Source: Onchocerca lupi (taxonomy: Eukaryota; Nematoda; Chromadorea; Rhabditida; Onchocercidae). Taken from it: DNA of 64,000 bases. The DNA is taken from NCBI GenBank assembly GCA_028564675.1, contig JAOVVO010000233.1:44215-108214 (forward strand), given 5' to 3'. The notes beneath the pieces are model-generated. The model searched no databases. It saw only the letters and a program-made list of their open reading frames with translations, and had not been told where the DNA came from. How positions within the stretch are numbered: position 1 is the first letter of the stretch; every line of letters begins with the position of its first letter. Shown here piece after piece: positions 1-12,060 of this stretch. The position numbers were made by a program, and so were the translations under genes.

Positions 1-582
1 ATTCTCCTTCTTCCGCAATCTCCTTCTTTCCCCCACTTCTCTAATAACAGTTGATATAACTAATAATTAGCATAGCGCATCTCTCTATCCTTTTTTTCTC
101 TCATTCTCCTTCTTCCGCAACCTCCTTCTTCCCCCCACTTCTTTCTTAATGATTTGAATATTTGAAATTTAAGAATTATTGTGGTAATGGTAAAATTACG
201 TTTATAATGATTTGAATATTTGAAATTTAAGAATTAGTTATTGTTGGTTATATTATTGCTTTTAGAATTTTCTATTATACATCCATGGTTTCTTACATTA
301 CCTTCGGGAACAATTCCGTTGTGAACTGCTGCAAAATGATTAAAAAGAATGAATGTTGATTAATATGATAAATAATGACAAATAATCTTATAAATAATAA
401 TAATTAATCTCATAAATAAGGAGCGGTTTAATGGTTTTTTTTTAGTTTTCTTCTTTAGTCGTGATAAATTATAACTAATAATCTTCATCATCATTATTCA
501 TTTTGACACAACCTTTCAAGTGTTAACTCATTGATTTGAAATTTTGACACAACGTTACATTCAGGTAGGCTGACAAATAAAA
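1..582. repeat. AT-rich flank with two short direct repeats
   Basis: No gene is seen. A roughly 40-base pyrimidine-rich unit at 1-40 recurs at 103-142, and a unit beginning AATGATTTGAATATTTG at 148 recurs at 206. The segment abuts the Helitron-like coding remnant and could be the 5' non-coding part of that element or ordinary host DNA. The left boundary of the element cannot be set because no clear Helitron 5' terminus is visible. Confidence 0.5.
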
Positions 583-2705
583 ATGAGCGGACAAATTCTA
601 TTAACCACTCTTACTTTCTGCAAAATTGGCCTTTAGTATGCAAAGCTTAATAAGCTCGGATCCACCGGCTACAACGTTAACTGCTTTCTTCACATTATCA
701 GATAGAAATGAGCGGACAGATTCCATTAACCACCCTCACTTTCTACAAAATGGATATGGCCTTTAGTATGGAAAGCTCAGTAAGCTCGGATCCACCGGCT
801 ACAACGTTAACTGCTTTCTTCACATTATGTCAAAAAGGCCCATTTGCGAAAACACTGCTATATTCGGAAGTGCCTTCATATTACACATGGAATGCGAGTA
901 GAAAATCATTTGAAAGGCGCAAGGGAGGAGAACCAGTTGACGGACAACCTGGTATATTCAAATTAACTACGATAGACGGATTGTACACCGTGCATCCTAA
1001 TCAGGACGAATGCTTCTTCCTTCGTATGTTGTTAGTAAATGTGCCCGGTCCAACTCCTTCCAGCAATTAAAAATTGTCAACGGCGTTACACATGCTACTT
1101 GCCGCAGTGCATGTCAAGCATTGAATTTATTGAAGAACGACCGACACTGGGATGTATGCATATATGACGCTTGCAACATGTCACATCCAAATCAAATTCG
1201 TACACTGTTTGCGATCATATTGACCGCCTGCTCTCCTTCATCTCCAGCGGAGTTATGGGAGAAATATGAATCATATATGGCTGAAGATATTCAGCATCGA
1301 ATACGCAGCGAAAATTCAAATATGAATATGGATTTCACAGCAGAAATCTACAACGAAGCGTTGATAATAACTGAGGAGTTCTCAATCAATTGGGAATGCC
1401 ATCATCGAATCGATCTGCTGCTGCTTCGTTTGATGTAGAATTGCATCGCGAGCAAAATTACAACATTGCTGATCTTTCTTCATATGTCCAATCAAATATT
1501 TCCAAACTTACATTTGAGCAGAGAAGCATTTACGATCGAATAATGCAAACTGTCAATAAAGGAGTTGGAGAAATCTTCTTTTTGGATGCTCCGGGAAGAA
1601 CGGTAAAGCTTTTCTAATTAGATTGATTCTGGCAACAATTCGGTCCCCAAAATGGTATAGGCTTAGCTCTTGCATCGGCCGGAATATCTGCAACATTGCT
1701 ACCAGGTGAAAGAACTGCTCATTCCGCTTTGAAATTGCCACTGAACATCCAATCGATTGAAACTCCCACATGCAACATTTCCAAGACATCGGGCATGGGT
1801 AAAGTATTGCAAAAATGCAAACTTATTGTTTGAGATGAATGTACAATGACGCACAAAAAATCGATCGAAGCTCTTGATCGATCATTGTAAGATTTGCGTG
1901 GAAATATCAGACCATTTGGGAACGCATTAATATTGTTTGCAGGATATTTCAGGCAAACATTACCTGTAATTCCTCAATCGACACCAGCGGACGAAATAAA
2001 TGCTTGCCTGAAATACTCTACTTTGTGGAGACACGTAAAGACGTTTAAATTAACTACAAACATGCGTGTTCAACTGCAAAACGATCAATCAGCTGGAATA
2101 TTCCCACATCAATTACTGGAAATTGGAAACGGAGAGATGCCGGTTGATCTGACCACAGGAAGAATTTCATTGCCTCATAACTTCTGCAATTTAGTAACCT
2201 CAAAAGAAGAGTTGGTTGAAAAAGTATTTCCCAATATTCAAATTAATTATAAGAATCACGACTGGCTGAGTGTACGAGCTATTCTTGCGGCCAAAAACAA
2301 AGACGTCAACGAACTTGACAATTTTATACAATCTAACATTTAAAGCGAGATGGTCACATATAGATCCTTCGACACTGTTGTGGAAGCAGATGAAGCGGTT
2401 AATTATCCAACAGAATTTTTGAATCCACTCGATCTGCCAGGGATGCCACCGCACGTATTACAGTTGAAAATCGGCGTGCCAATTATCATGTTGCGAAATA
2501 TCAATCAGCCAAAACTTTGTTTGCATTCACCATCAACAAAGCTCAGGGTCAATCTTTGGAATTATGCGGTTTAGATCTAGAGACCGATTGCTTTTCACAT
2601 GGACAATTATATGTTGCGTGTTCTAGAGTCGGCAAACCAGACAGTCTCTATATCTACACAGAAAATGGAACAACAAAGAATATTGTATGCCCACAAGTAT
2701 TGTAA
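583..2705 (+). pseudogene. Decayed Helitron Rep-helicase (linker and Pif1-like helicase part)
   Basis: Successive open pieces in shifting frames (708-1070, 1010-1438, 1390-1617, 1894-2343, 2350-2574, 2517-2705) read as one eukaryotic Helitron protein: the linker after the Rep domain, then a Pif1-like SF1 helicase. Visible helicase signatures are a damaged Walker A (FFLDAPGRTVKLF at about 1579-1614, where GGTGKT is expected), a DECT Walker B at about 1833-1845 flanked by in-frame stops, a GYFRQTLPVI segment in place of GDFRQ, and a C-terminal INKAQGQSLELCGLD motif near 2530-2575. Frameshifts, stops and an internal deletion before the C-terminal motif mean it cannot make a working transposase. 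The first about 125 bp (583-707) are tandemly repeated at 708-830. The high similarity left between the lesions suggests fairly recent activity; this is inference. Confidence 0.85.
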
Positions 2706-2862
2706 AATTAATGTTTTTGAAATTTAGGAAATAAAAATATTTTATGTTTCATTTTAACCCTAAACATTATAAAGCTATTTCTTTTTCGGGAGCTCAATCG
2801 ATATTGTGCAAAATTTTTACAAAATTATTTTTTTTCGCAAGTTATTGAAATTAGGAATTCCA

Positions 2863-2972
2863 ATGGATATGTTATTTCAATTTAAGAGACTGCAATTCCC
2901 AGTTTGATAGGCGTTTGCATTCACGCTCAACAAAAGCTCAGAGAAATCCTTACAGTTGTGCGGTTTAGATCA
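2863..2972 (+). pseudogene. Second copy of the Helitron helicase C-terminal motif
   Basis: Downstream of the main remnant, 2863-2972 again encodes degraded pieces of the same region: an IPMD..FQFKRLQFP-like stretch, then AFTLN.., then LQLCGLD. The main remnant lacks the part that should precede its AFTINKAQ motif, so this piece may be the displaced original or come from another inserted copy. It is too short and broken to be functional. Confidence 0.6.
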
Positions 2973-3427
2973 ATGGGTTAAATTTACGAAAAGAGGCAAT
3001 TCAAAACACAATCTAACAATAGAAGTCAGAGATAATCCTTAAATTGCTTGAACGAAACAATTGATTATACACTATCCTGACCTCGACATTAGTGCAACGC
3101 AACTAAATCCTCCACAAATCAAAAAATAAACGAATCACATTTCTCACAAAGCAAAAAACAAACGAAAGGCTTGAATTGCTCGCCTTAATTATTTAAAAAC
3201 ATTTACCCATTGGAATGCAACGCGTATCAAAATTTGAAATCAATCGATAAATATTTAAAAACATGCCCTATTCGACTGCAACTTTGTGTCAAAATTTCAA
3301 AGCAATAGGTAAAGGACTTTTCGGTATTTAAGATTTTGAATATAGATAATGTGCGTGTTTAGGAACTTACGGAGGTTTAAGATTTTGAACAAACATTGAC
3401 ATTTCTATTTATATAGATTATACGGAG

Positions 3428-3459
3428 CCGGACACGCGAAGCGTGGCCGGTCCAGCTAG
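3428..3459 (+). mobile_element. Helitron 3' terminus (hairpin plus CTAG)
   Basis: A GC-rich hairpin lies at 3428-3450: CCGG-A-CACGC, loop GAA, then GCGTG-G-CCGG. This is a 9-bp stem with one A-G mismatch. It is followed five bases later by CTAG at 3456-3459 and then T. Helitrons end in a short hairpin about 10 bases before CTRR and insert between A and T, so this is a textbook 3' end. It stands out in strongly AT-rich surroundings and marks the right boundary of the element carrying the helicase remnant. Confidence 0.85.
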
Positions 3460-3497
3460 TATATTATAGATATGTATGCAAAATTGAAATAAAACAC

Positions 3498-3950
3498 TTG
3501 ATAATCATCCGCTTGAATCAGACCAAGCTTCGCTCTAAAGAATACAGTGATACACTAAATGACAGTAATACAACTAACATTGGAAGACTAAAAATTTTGC
3601 CACCTTCATATGCAAACAATCCACGTCGTATGCATGAATACGCTCAAGATTCAATTGCGTATTTTAGTTATTACAGGCTTTCAGATTTATTCATTACATT
3701 CACATGCAGTCCATCTTGGAACGATATAAAAAATCCCCTACTTCCCGGACAATTACCGATGGATAGAAATGACATCACGGCACGTTTTTTCAGACAGAAA
3801 CTGAAATCGCTGATGGATTTCATGGTAAAACATGAAGTGTTTGGGATTTACGTTGCTTATCTTCGGGTTTTTCCGACATGTGTCACGAAAGAAATGGATT
3901 CCCGTCACCACGCATAAATTATTCTTACATCAAGTTACAAAAATATCACT
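3498..3950 (+). pseudogene. Helitron Rep-domain (Helitron-like N) fragment
   Basis: The open frame 3498-3917 resembles the Helitron-like N-terminal domain preceding the HUH nuclease: LPPSYANNPRRMHEYAQDSI, then a LFITFTCSPSWNDIKN-like segment, then FFRQKLKSLMDFM and HEVFG. The continuation that should hold the two-histidine (HUH) motif is split over other frames at about 3855-3935 and reads PSPRIN-like where a LPHAHIL-type motif is expected. The fragment lies after the 3' end of the upstream element, and Rep normally precedes the helicase in one protein, so this is a separate truncated copy. Confidence 0.75.
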
Positions 3951-4776
3951 GAATGGTTATTTCAAACATATATTTTTGTGTCACTCCTGCCATACTCATG
4001 TTTTGGCTTATTACTGACATTACAATAATGATTAATTTTCACGTCATTTTACTGTATTTCCATATTATCGCTGCACATTAATATCATCATTATTTGCTGC
4101 TTTGTGCATTTACCTTACATCGATACCAGGAATTCATGGCAGAACAAACATTGAAATCCTCTCACCAAATAATTAATTCCACCACTAGCTAAAGACGTCC
4201 AATAACTAGAAACGGTATGCCCCACCTAATCACATTCTGTTCAGATCTGATCAATCTCATGGTTTTTAGCATGCAACTGATATGCCACGGTCTTGTTAAC
4301 GGGAAATCTCGTGAGACGTGGAATGGAGCGGGAAGGACGGGGTGCTGGAATAAAGATATTTTTATCTTGAGTTATGACAGTTCATATAATTATGCAGAAG
4401 AGAGACGGAACAAGAGATTACATCAGAGTTAGCGGCGAAATACGGAAGGAAATAATGGAGAGAAACTGAAGAAATGCTGAAGTATCCACAAATGGCAATA
4501 ATGCCATGATGAGGCTGCAGGAAATAGCTTATGTTAAAGTTTTTTTAAACTGCATATTCAAGTGATGATTATTTCAGATTTATGTGATAACTATTTCCAT
4601 GAATATGTATTCACTAAAACTAGTATTCAGATTATTGTGATTATTTCAGGTTGTAAAGTGAAGACTTCTCAGGATAGTCATTCACATTAATGGGTAAAAT
4701 GGCGTTACAGGTGATAAAATGCCGTTCACCATGGATGCTCATTATGAGCAGTAGTACCGATCAAGGACCATCCTTC
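3951..4776. other. Intergenic, nothing identified
   Basis: This AT-rich stretch lies between the Helitron fragment and the SUV3-like gene. Short open frames occur (for example 4217-4432) but show no family resemblance or splice support. It presumably carries the promoter and 5' leader of the helicase gene, but I cannot point to an element. Confidence 0.4.
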
Positions 4777-7700
4777 ATGCAGACACGTCTTCTTCAACGT
4801 TCCCATAGTTCGGCTGCACCGAGGAAGAGTTCCATCACTGTTCGTATCTTCTTTCTTTTTTCATCCATTCATTCGTATCTTTTATTATAGATTTTATTTT
4901 TCTCTTGTTAATTATTAATGTTAAATTATAAAAAATTTTACTTTTTGTAAATAGTTGTTTACATCCACACTCCTTTTATTCCTTAAAGTGGGGAACATAT
5001 TACTGGAACTTTCTCGATTTAGCAGTCATGAAAAAAATGTTATCTTTCATCGAGCTGTAGTGATCGTCATCCATCTTTACTTCCTCTTAAAATCTTCAAT
5101 TTTTTTTCCAATATTTCAGTTGACAGGTTGCGATGAGAAATCTGAGACACAGCAGCCAGAATCACTTCTCGTTGGAAGCCGAAAAGTAAGTTCGGAATCA
5201 GTGCCAAGCGGAAAGAAATACGCTCCGATTATTTTGAAACAAACGAAATATTCACCAGTGGAGACGAAGTTTGCAACTAGAACGGTGCCTTTGGCTGCTA
5301 CTACACGAAAAACCAAGCTACGGAGTTTTATTGACATCGTACCGCCTGCTCCGATAACTATTCCGAATTTGCCAAAAAATGAAATGGTATTTTTGGATTA
5401 TCTGCCAGAAATTTTATCCGTTTTAGCTTTTATCTCTTTTGAACTTTGGCACAGAGATAATTTTTCAGAAGTCTAATTATATTGTTTCTAGGTGTCATTC
5501 ACAGCAATCATTTCCAGGATATTATAATCAATCTTAGCAAGGATGACATTTCACGTGTTTTGGAGAATTTCGCCAGAAGACCTTTGGTTCGAGAATTATC
5601 TGAACAGAATAACGTAAATAGGAAAATGTTTCATGCGGCTTATAAGTATGTTTACTATTGGCCTTAGCCAAGATCGTAATAGATTTTATTAGGAAACGTT
5701 ATCCTATGTTTAATAATCATGAAAAAAATCTTGTTTTGTGTGAAAAAATATTTCCTTCTTGTTTCTTTAAAAAGGGATTGAGTTATTCGACTTGATTATT
5801 TAAGAAACTTTTTTTTTAGAAGTTTTCGGAACTATTGCTTACATGCATCACCTTTAGATCCGTGTATTGCTATTCTAATCAGTGATATTCTGAACAAAAG
5901 TGAGTACACTCTTCCATTCTCTCGGTTCTGTAAATGTTATTATTTGATAAAAAATGATATATTTCATTAGGGATTACTAATTCAGAGATTTGTTTTGCTT
6001 TTTACACTTAATTTTTGGCTGTCAGAAAATTGGGAGTTTGGAAATTTGTATTCCGCTCACAGTGTAGAAAGCATATTTATGCTTAAATGGTTATCTTCAG
6101 CACGTGATGTCGACAGTATATATCCGTATTTTATCGAGCATGCCAAAAGAGTTTACCCACATTTGGAATGTGAAAAGGAATTGAAAACTCTAAGTGATCT
6201 AACAAAACCGCATAATTGGTATCCAAAGGCCAGGGAATTATTTAGAAAGATACATTTTCATGCAGGTGTCGAACTTGTTTTTTTTTATTGAAAATCTTTA
6301 TTATTTTATGTCATCATCAACAAGATTTTTAATCACTTTAATGGTTAAATAGCAAAAGTTTAGCAGATGATTGGGTGATGGAGTAATTTGCGATACATTT
6401 TAAAATGATCATTGAAGGGACATTGCTGTGTCAATATCGAACATATGATTGCATGTATGATCGGATGTCTCTTCTTCTAGATTAAATAATTAAAATGAAC
6501 TGATAAATAAGTGATTGATATACTAATAAAATAGGAGACAGTATGCTTTATAGGACCAACTAATAGTGGTAAAACGTATGAAGCTTTGCAACGATTCTAT
6601 CGAGCAAAAACAGGTTTTTATTGTTGCCCATTAAGGTTGCTTGCTAACGAAGTGTGTCAAAAAACTAATGAACAAGGTTTGTTATCATTTTGAATTTGCT
6701 TATGATTCTCTCTATTTAAATTTAAAACCATTTAAGTTTAAATTTAAAAATCAAAATTTCGCTTTTTTAAGGTATCAAATGTGATATGATTACGGGTGAA
6801 GAACGACGATATGCAGTTGACGCTGACAGCCCTTCATCCCATGTTGCCATGACTGTTGAAATGGTACCTGTTGATGTAAATGTAGAAATAGCTGTGATTG
6901 ATGAAATTCAGATGTTACGTGATCAGAGTCGTGGTTGGGCTTGGACAAGAGCTCTACTTGGTATTGCTGCAGAAGAGGTTTCTTAATTAACATTATTCTT
7001 GTTCTTTATGGAAATGTTTCCAATAACATTGGAGAAATTTCCATTAGTCATCTTTTATATTGCTTTTTTTCTTACTTATTTTACCTCATTCACGGTACGT
7101 TTATATATTGCACTGATTTGTATGGACTTGCATTTTTCATTTTTTATATAAATGTGATCAATTTCGCTTTGGGAGTTCAGAATTTTCCTTGTTTTTGGCG
7201 ATGAGAAGTTTGACGGAAAAAAATTCCATTAAAGAAGTTATTTCAATTTTAGGTTCATCTTTGTGGTGAAGAAGCTGCAATTGATATCGTACGTGGTTTA
7301 CTAGATCCCGTTGGAGAACATGTAGAAGTACATTATTATGAAAGGAAAACTCCTCTTACTGTGAGTAAAAAGGCCTTGGGGAAGCTTGATAATGTTCAAG
7401 TTAGTTATATGTCATATGATTTTTGATGATCATTAGATAGCATTTATAATGAAACTTTCTGAGCTTAAAACTGGATTAAGCATTTGTAAGCATAATTATA
7501 TTTAAGATATGGTTTTGATGTCCTCGAATTTTTTTCGTCTTTTCTTAAGATATATTATTTCAGAATGGTGATTGCTTAGTGTGCTTTTCGGTTTCTATGT
7601 TATTTTCGATAACTAAAAGCCTAATGAAATTGGGCATCCAACCGACTGTGATATATGGAGCATTGCCACCGTGGACAAAACTAAACCAAGCGAAAACATT

Positions 7701-10188
7701 CAATGAAATGAGTCGGAAGCTCAATGTAATGGTTGCAACCGATGCTGTTGGAATGGGGCTTAATTTAAATATTCGCAGGTTCGTTGATTTTATGCATGGC
7801 AACATTTTTTAGGCTTTTTATAGTAAGATTATTTTGTTTGTTTAGTACTTTTTTTAGTAAGGTTATTTTGTTTGTAATTTCTTCAGCTATACATGGCTTT
7901 TCATCATATTTTTAAAATACTGCAATCTTGCTTCATAAGTTGAGCTTAAAACTCAAGCTAATCATCGTTTCTGAATTCTGATGTGATGAATATAAAGTTA
8001 CTGATGAAATATTTTAGAATCGTATTTATACAATTTCCGTTTGGTGAGCATCAGGCAAACTATCATGTAATGCAAGTCGCTGGGCGTGCTGGTCGCTTTC
8101 AATCTGCTTATCAGAAAGGATGGGTCAGTTTGTTGCTATAATAGTTTTGAACTAATTTAAAATCCATATTTGTTTGAAAATCGAGATTTGGAATTTTATA
8201 TTTTTGAAATGCAGCAAATGCATGTTTAAGGTAACGACTTTACGACCAGCAGATATACCGTTATTGGAGGCATTTATGAAAGAACCCATTAAACCCATTG
8301 AAACTGCCGGTATTGCTCCAACTTCTGAGCAGGTTATCTTTTTTTTTGGCATTTATGAACTAACATGTACAACAGCTTACATAATTTAATGCATTTCAGT
8401 TGGAGACCTTCTCCTATCATCTTCCTCATGCTTCATTTCTCAATATTATTGATATGTTTATATCAATCAGTTCTCTAAGTAAAAGGTTTCATCTATGTGA
8501 CATCGAACAGTTTCGAAAATTGGCCGAACTCATAGATGATATTCCATTGAGTATGAAGGTAATTTATGTGTATATATTTGTAAATTTTGTGTTGGTATAC
8601 TTCCTAAATATTTTTTTTTTCTTCCAAAGACAAAAGTAAAGTATGGAAGGCAAGGAAAAGTTGAGATCTGAATAGCTATTTATTCGAATGATTTCAGGTT
8701 AAATATGTTTTTTGCACTGCTCCAATAGATATGGAAGTAGATAATGGTGTTGCCCGAACATGTTTTGTGCGTATAGCTCGAAGGTGACTTTAAATTTGTA
8801 TCAGATTTTGATTCAGTTTCTGATTTTGCATTAAAATACATGAACTGTCAAGAGAATGGTTTGTCGTTTTATTTATTTCTTATTTAGCCATAAAAGTTCG
8901 GCTGTTTTCAGGTTTGCCGAAGGACAAGCAATAAATTATAATTGGTTTTGTGAAATAATCCAGTGGCCATTTCCTAAACCGACTAATGTTACAATGCTTT
9001 TGGATATGTGTAAATTATATAACTTAATCGATCTATATCTTTGGCTGAGTTATAAATTTCCGGTAAATGATTCTAATAATCAGTTAATTTTCCTAGCTGA
9101 AATTGTGACTTCATAGCTTAGAATTTAAGTTTTCGGAATTACTGTTATTGCAAAAAGGAAATATGGCTGAATGTTTTGAGTGAAATCCAAAAATATTCTG
9201 ACCATTCTTTTATGCAGAATGATTTAGTCTGAATTGCTCAGCTTTATTTCTTATTTAATGCACTTATTCAGCTTTCGGTCATTAAAAAAAAAATTTTTTT
9301 TTCTAACCGAAAGGATAAAGCGATCTAACAGAAATATTAATTTGGAAAAAGAAATCACATATATATAAAAAAATCCCGAGATAACATGAGTTACATTTGT
9401 TTCATTCAAAAACATAAAATATTGATACGTTCCTTTTTTTTGAAAATCACTAGAAAATAATGCTGTTCAGATACGAAATATGTTTAGGATATGTTTCCGG
9501 ATCGAGAAAGAATACGCCTGTTGGGGAAACTGATTGAAAGCTACATAAATGAAGCACTACTAACAATGTCTGATATTACGTCATCGCAATCGGATGAGGT
9601 TTAAATTATCACATTGTGGTACTTCTGTTACATGAATATACTACAGAGAAATTATCTCCAAACTTTCAGTTCCATTTAATTGAGTACATATAAGTAACTA
9701 ATTGTATCTCGTTTTTAATAGTGATCCATATACTTTCAGGAAGAGAATGAGTATCTGGGCGAAATGAGTGAACAAGGTAGTTTAACAGTACTTTTTGATT
9801 TTTATTAGTTGTCGTTAATGACTTATTTTGCTATTCTATTTGAAGGCTTTTATATTGATTTGATTACTGCAGTTGGTAGCGATTATTTTTAGAAATTTGA
9901 TATGTAAATAGCAGTAGTATATTACATACTTCCAACATATTTTAAAGTAGATTCCATGGTGATGCAAAATCTGATAAATTACTGACAGAAAAGAAATCTC
10001 TCTCTATGCAAATTAAATTAACTGTTTATTCCAATATTTCTGTTGCAGAAAGAATGGAATCGGTCTCGGAACGGTTGCTACGAAAAGGTTTGCTGAACGA
10101 AAGCGAGTTATTATCACTGAGAGAAGAAATTAGACGTGAAGAAATTGAAAAATTAGAAAGTCATTACGTCAGTAAGGAACGCAATTAA
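4777..10188 (+). CDS. SUPV3L1 (suv-3): SUV3-like mitochondrial ATP-dependent RNA helicase
   Basis: This is a DExH-family RNA helicase that unwinds RNA for mitochondrial RNA degradation with a 3'-5' exonuclease (family knowledge). Exons read from frame and splice sites: 4777-4839, 5120-5386, 5518-5645, 5820-5899, 6101-6265, 6554-6676, 6772-6977, 7253-7399, 7564-7778, 8018-8123, 8231-8332, 8400-8558, 8698-8783, 8912-9062, 9488-9598, 9740-9776, 10049-10188. They total 2286 nt, 761 aa; human SUPV3L1 is 786 aa. Motifs in order: Walker A GPTNSGKT, TGEER, DEIQM with RGWAWTRALLG, HLCGEEAAID, VATDAVGMGLN, and motif VI QVAGRAGR; then the SUV3 C-terminal domain (KYVFCTAPI, LYLWLSYKFPDMFP). The chosen N-terminus (MQTRLLQRSHSSAAPRK) is basic and Ser-rich like a mitochondrial presequence. 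The first exon has a weak donor (GTTCGT), and an in-frame ATG lies further up at 4690, so the start is the least certain part. Confidence 0.93.
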
Positions 10189-10534
10189 TAAATAATTTTG
10201 ATCATTTGAGAAGGGTAATTTCATTTCAAATCGTTCAATTAGGATTATTTTGGAGAATACATTTTATAGCTAGCTACGGATATGTTTGTCATTTATTGCT
10301 AGTTCTTTTCTTATTGATCTAGAAAGTTGGTATCGCACTGCTCATCATTTCATAGTTTGATCAAGAAAATTGTTGCAAATCAATTTTTAGTTGAATTATT
10401 GCAACTGTTATTGTTGAAATGTTGATAAAACAGTATGTTTATATAAAATTTGTTTCACCTATCTGTTTTGATCTAATTTCTCATTTCGAAAAACTATTTT
10501 TTTAGTTATTTCAGATTCACTTCTGCGCTGAATT

Positions 10535-10580
<46 letters not shown>

Positions 10581-11124
10581 TATTTGTGACAAACAAAGTA
10601 TTTGGACTGAGTAATAATTCGGAAATCTTTTAAAATTTGAGTCTCCTGAAACATTTTATTTAGACCATAATTCTCATTCATTTGTATCTTGGTAAATTTG
10701 AGTTCAAAATCTTCGTTTTTTTCAACGTTGTCATTGAAAATAAAATATCCACAATATGCAATATTTATGAGGCGCAGCTAACTTTTTCTGATCTTTATTT
10801 TACACAACTGTTTTATTATTTACATGGTCATATTTCTAATAGTATTAAACATCTTTGAACATAAAAAAATTTTAATTGTAAAGTTTGGAAAAGGAAATAT
10901 TAGGACAGAATTAACTTATTAGCAATTGAAAAATAATGTGAGTTTATAATTTAGGAAATAGATTTTATTTCAAAACAGATTAAGCTTACATGTGAATAAT
11001 ATGCTTGAAGAGTTTTCCAGCTCAAGATACATGTGCAAATTTTACGATATTGTATTTCTTGGGAATCAGATTTCATGTTTATTCGTCATAAGTTTTTTCC
11101 TCTTATGCATTTTTTTTTTTCAAG
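10189..11124. other. Intergenic with 40-base poly-T tract
   Basis: No gene is seen. A long homopolymer T run lies at about 10538-10579. The rest is AT-rich, the likely 3' untranslated region and terminator of the helicase gene followed by spacer. Confidence 0.5.
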
Positions 11125-12060
11125 TTTTGCAACAAGCGATAAATGATATTGATGTTTCACGAAATTTGATCGTGTCTGGATTACTGTCAAAATTGCTTGG
11201 AGACACTGCAGAAGATTTTACAGAACAATTTATGAGTTGTTGGGAGTCGACATTTAGTGTTAGAAGAGGCAAATTGATTATAGTTGATCAGCGTGTTGCC
11301 CATGAGAGATTTAATTTATGGATGCTTAAAAAAAAGTCAAGTATAAAAAGACAAAAGCTTTCCTTTCTGAACGGTTCAAATTGAGATTCAGCTGGATGAA
11401 GATGATTGAGATTTATAAAAATAAGACTTTTGGAATGGATTTTGATAGATGCTGTTGATTATTTGACAATGGTAGCGAAAACGAATTACGAATAGCATTG
11501 GAAAATGTCTTATGAAAATTTTGCATTCATTTCTTATCCTCTGGTCATTTATTCATAACTTTGCACACTTCTTCACCATTTTCCGTGACGTTCCATAGAA
11601 TTTTCGTTATTGATGAAATTGACGTCGGCGATTCTAACTTCACTTCTGAGCAATAACGCTAAGAAAAAAAAAAAAAAAACTTGCATACATTTCAAATAAT
11701 ACTAATCAGTTAGAATATCTTTCGACCAAAAAGTATTCTAACTGATCAATATCATTTAAAATATCTCGATATTATATTATTTGGAATGAGATTTTAGGTA
11801 TTCCTGTAATCTCATGATTATGCAAGCAGCGCAATGTCGATCAACAATTAACAAATAATAGTCTATTAGTTTAATGGTCCTTCTGTTATTGAAGATATAA
11901 AATGCCATGTTAGTTCATTTCATATTTCGTTCTTTTCCAGATTACACACATTAGTCAACTGCAAGTTTTATCTATTGCATCCCTGAAAACAGAAAGTGGT
12001 CAATCTGAGCTTTCAGCAATGAAATAGCTTATAGAATTTTAGGCATTGGAATATGAGAAG
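11125..12060 (+). pseudogene. Possible dead MutL homologue (MLH3/PMS C-terminal-like relic)
   Basis: After a polypyrimidine-AG at 11111-11124, an open frame to 11384 contains GKLIIVDQRVAHERFNLW. This resembles the LVLVDQHAAHERIRLE motif that opens the MutL C-terminal domain, with Arg in place of the first His. Beyond the stop, in order, come a FRDVP segment at about 11580 (compare the xLRxVP strand of the family) and, at about 11950-12050, VLSIASLKTESGQSE followed by LIEF. The last is reminiscent of the MLH3 ACHGAIKFNDGLS...LIEAL stretch, but Cys and other key residues are lost and stops intervene. No N-terminal ATPase domain is present upstream. The family call is tentative, resting on the one strong motif and the order of the weak ones. 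A 100-base foldback lies inside. Confidence 0.45.
11688..11788. repeat. Foldback (inverted repeat) element of about 100 bp
   Basis: Outer arms at 11688-11701 and 11775-11788 are inverted copies with one mismatch. Inner arms ATCAGTTAGAATA (11705-11717) and TATTCTAACTGAT (11734-11746) are perfect inverted copies around a 16-base loop. This nested palindrome looks like a very short MITE or hairpin element. It sits inside the putative MutL relic. Confidence 0.65.

Noticed and set aside
4217..4432. 71-codon open frame before the SUV3-like gene
   Set aside because: No similarity to the helicase family and no fitting splice sites.
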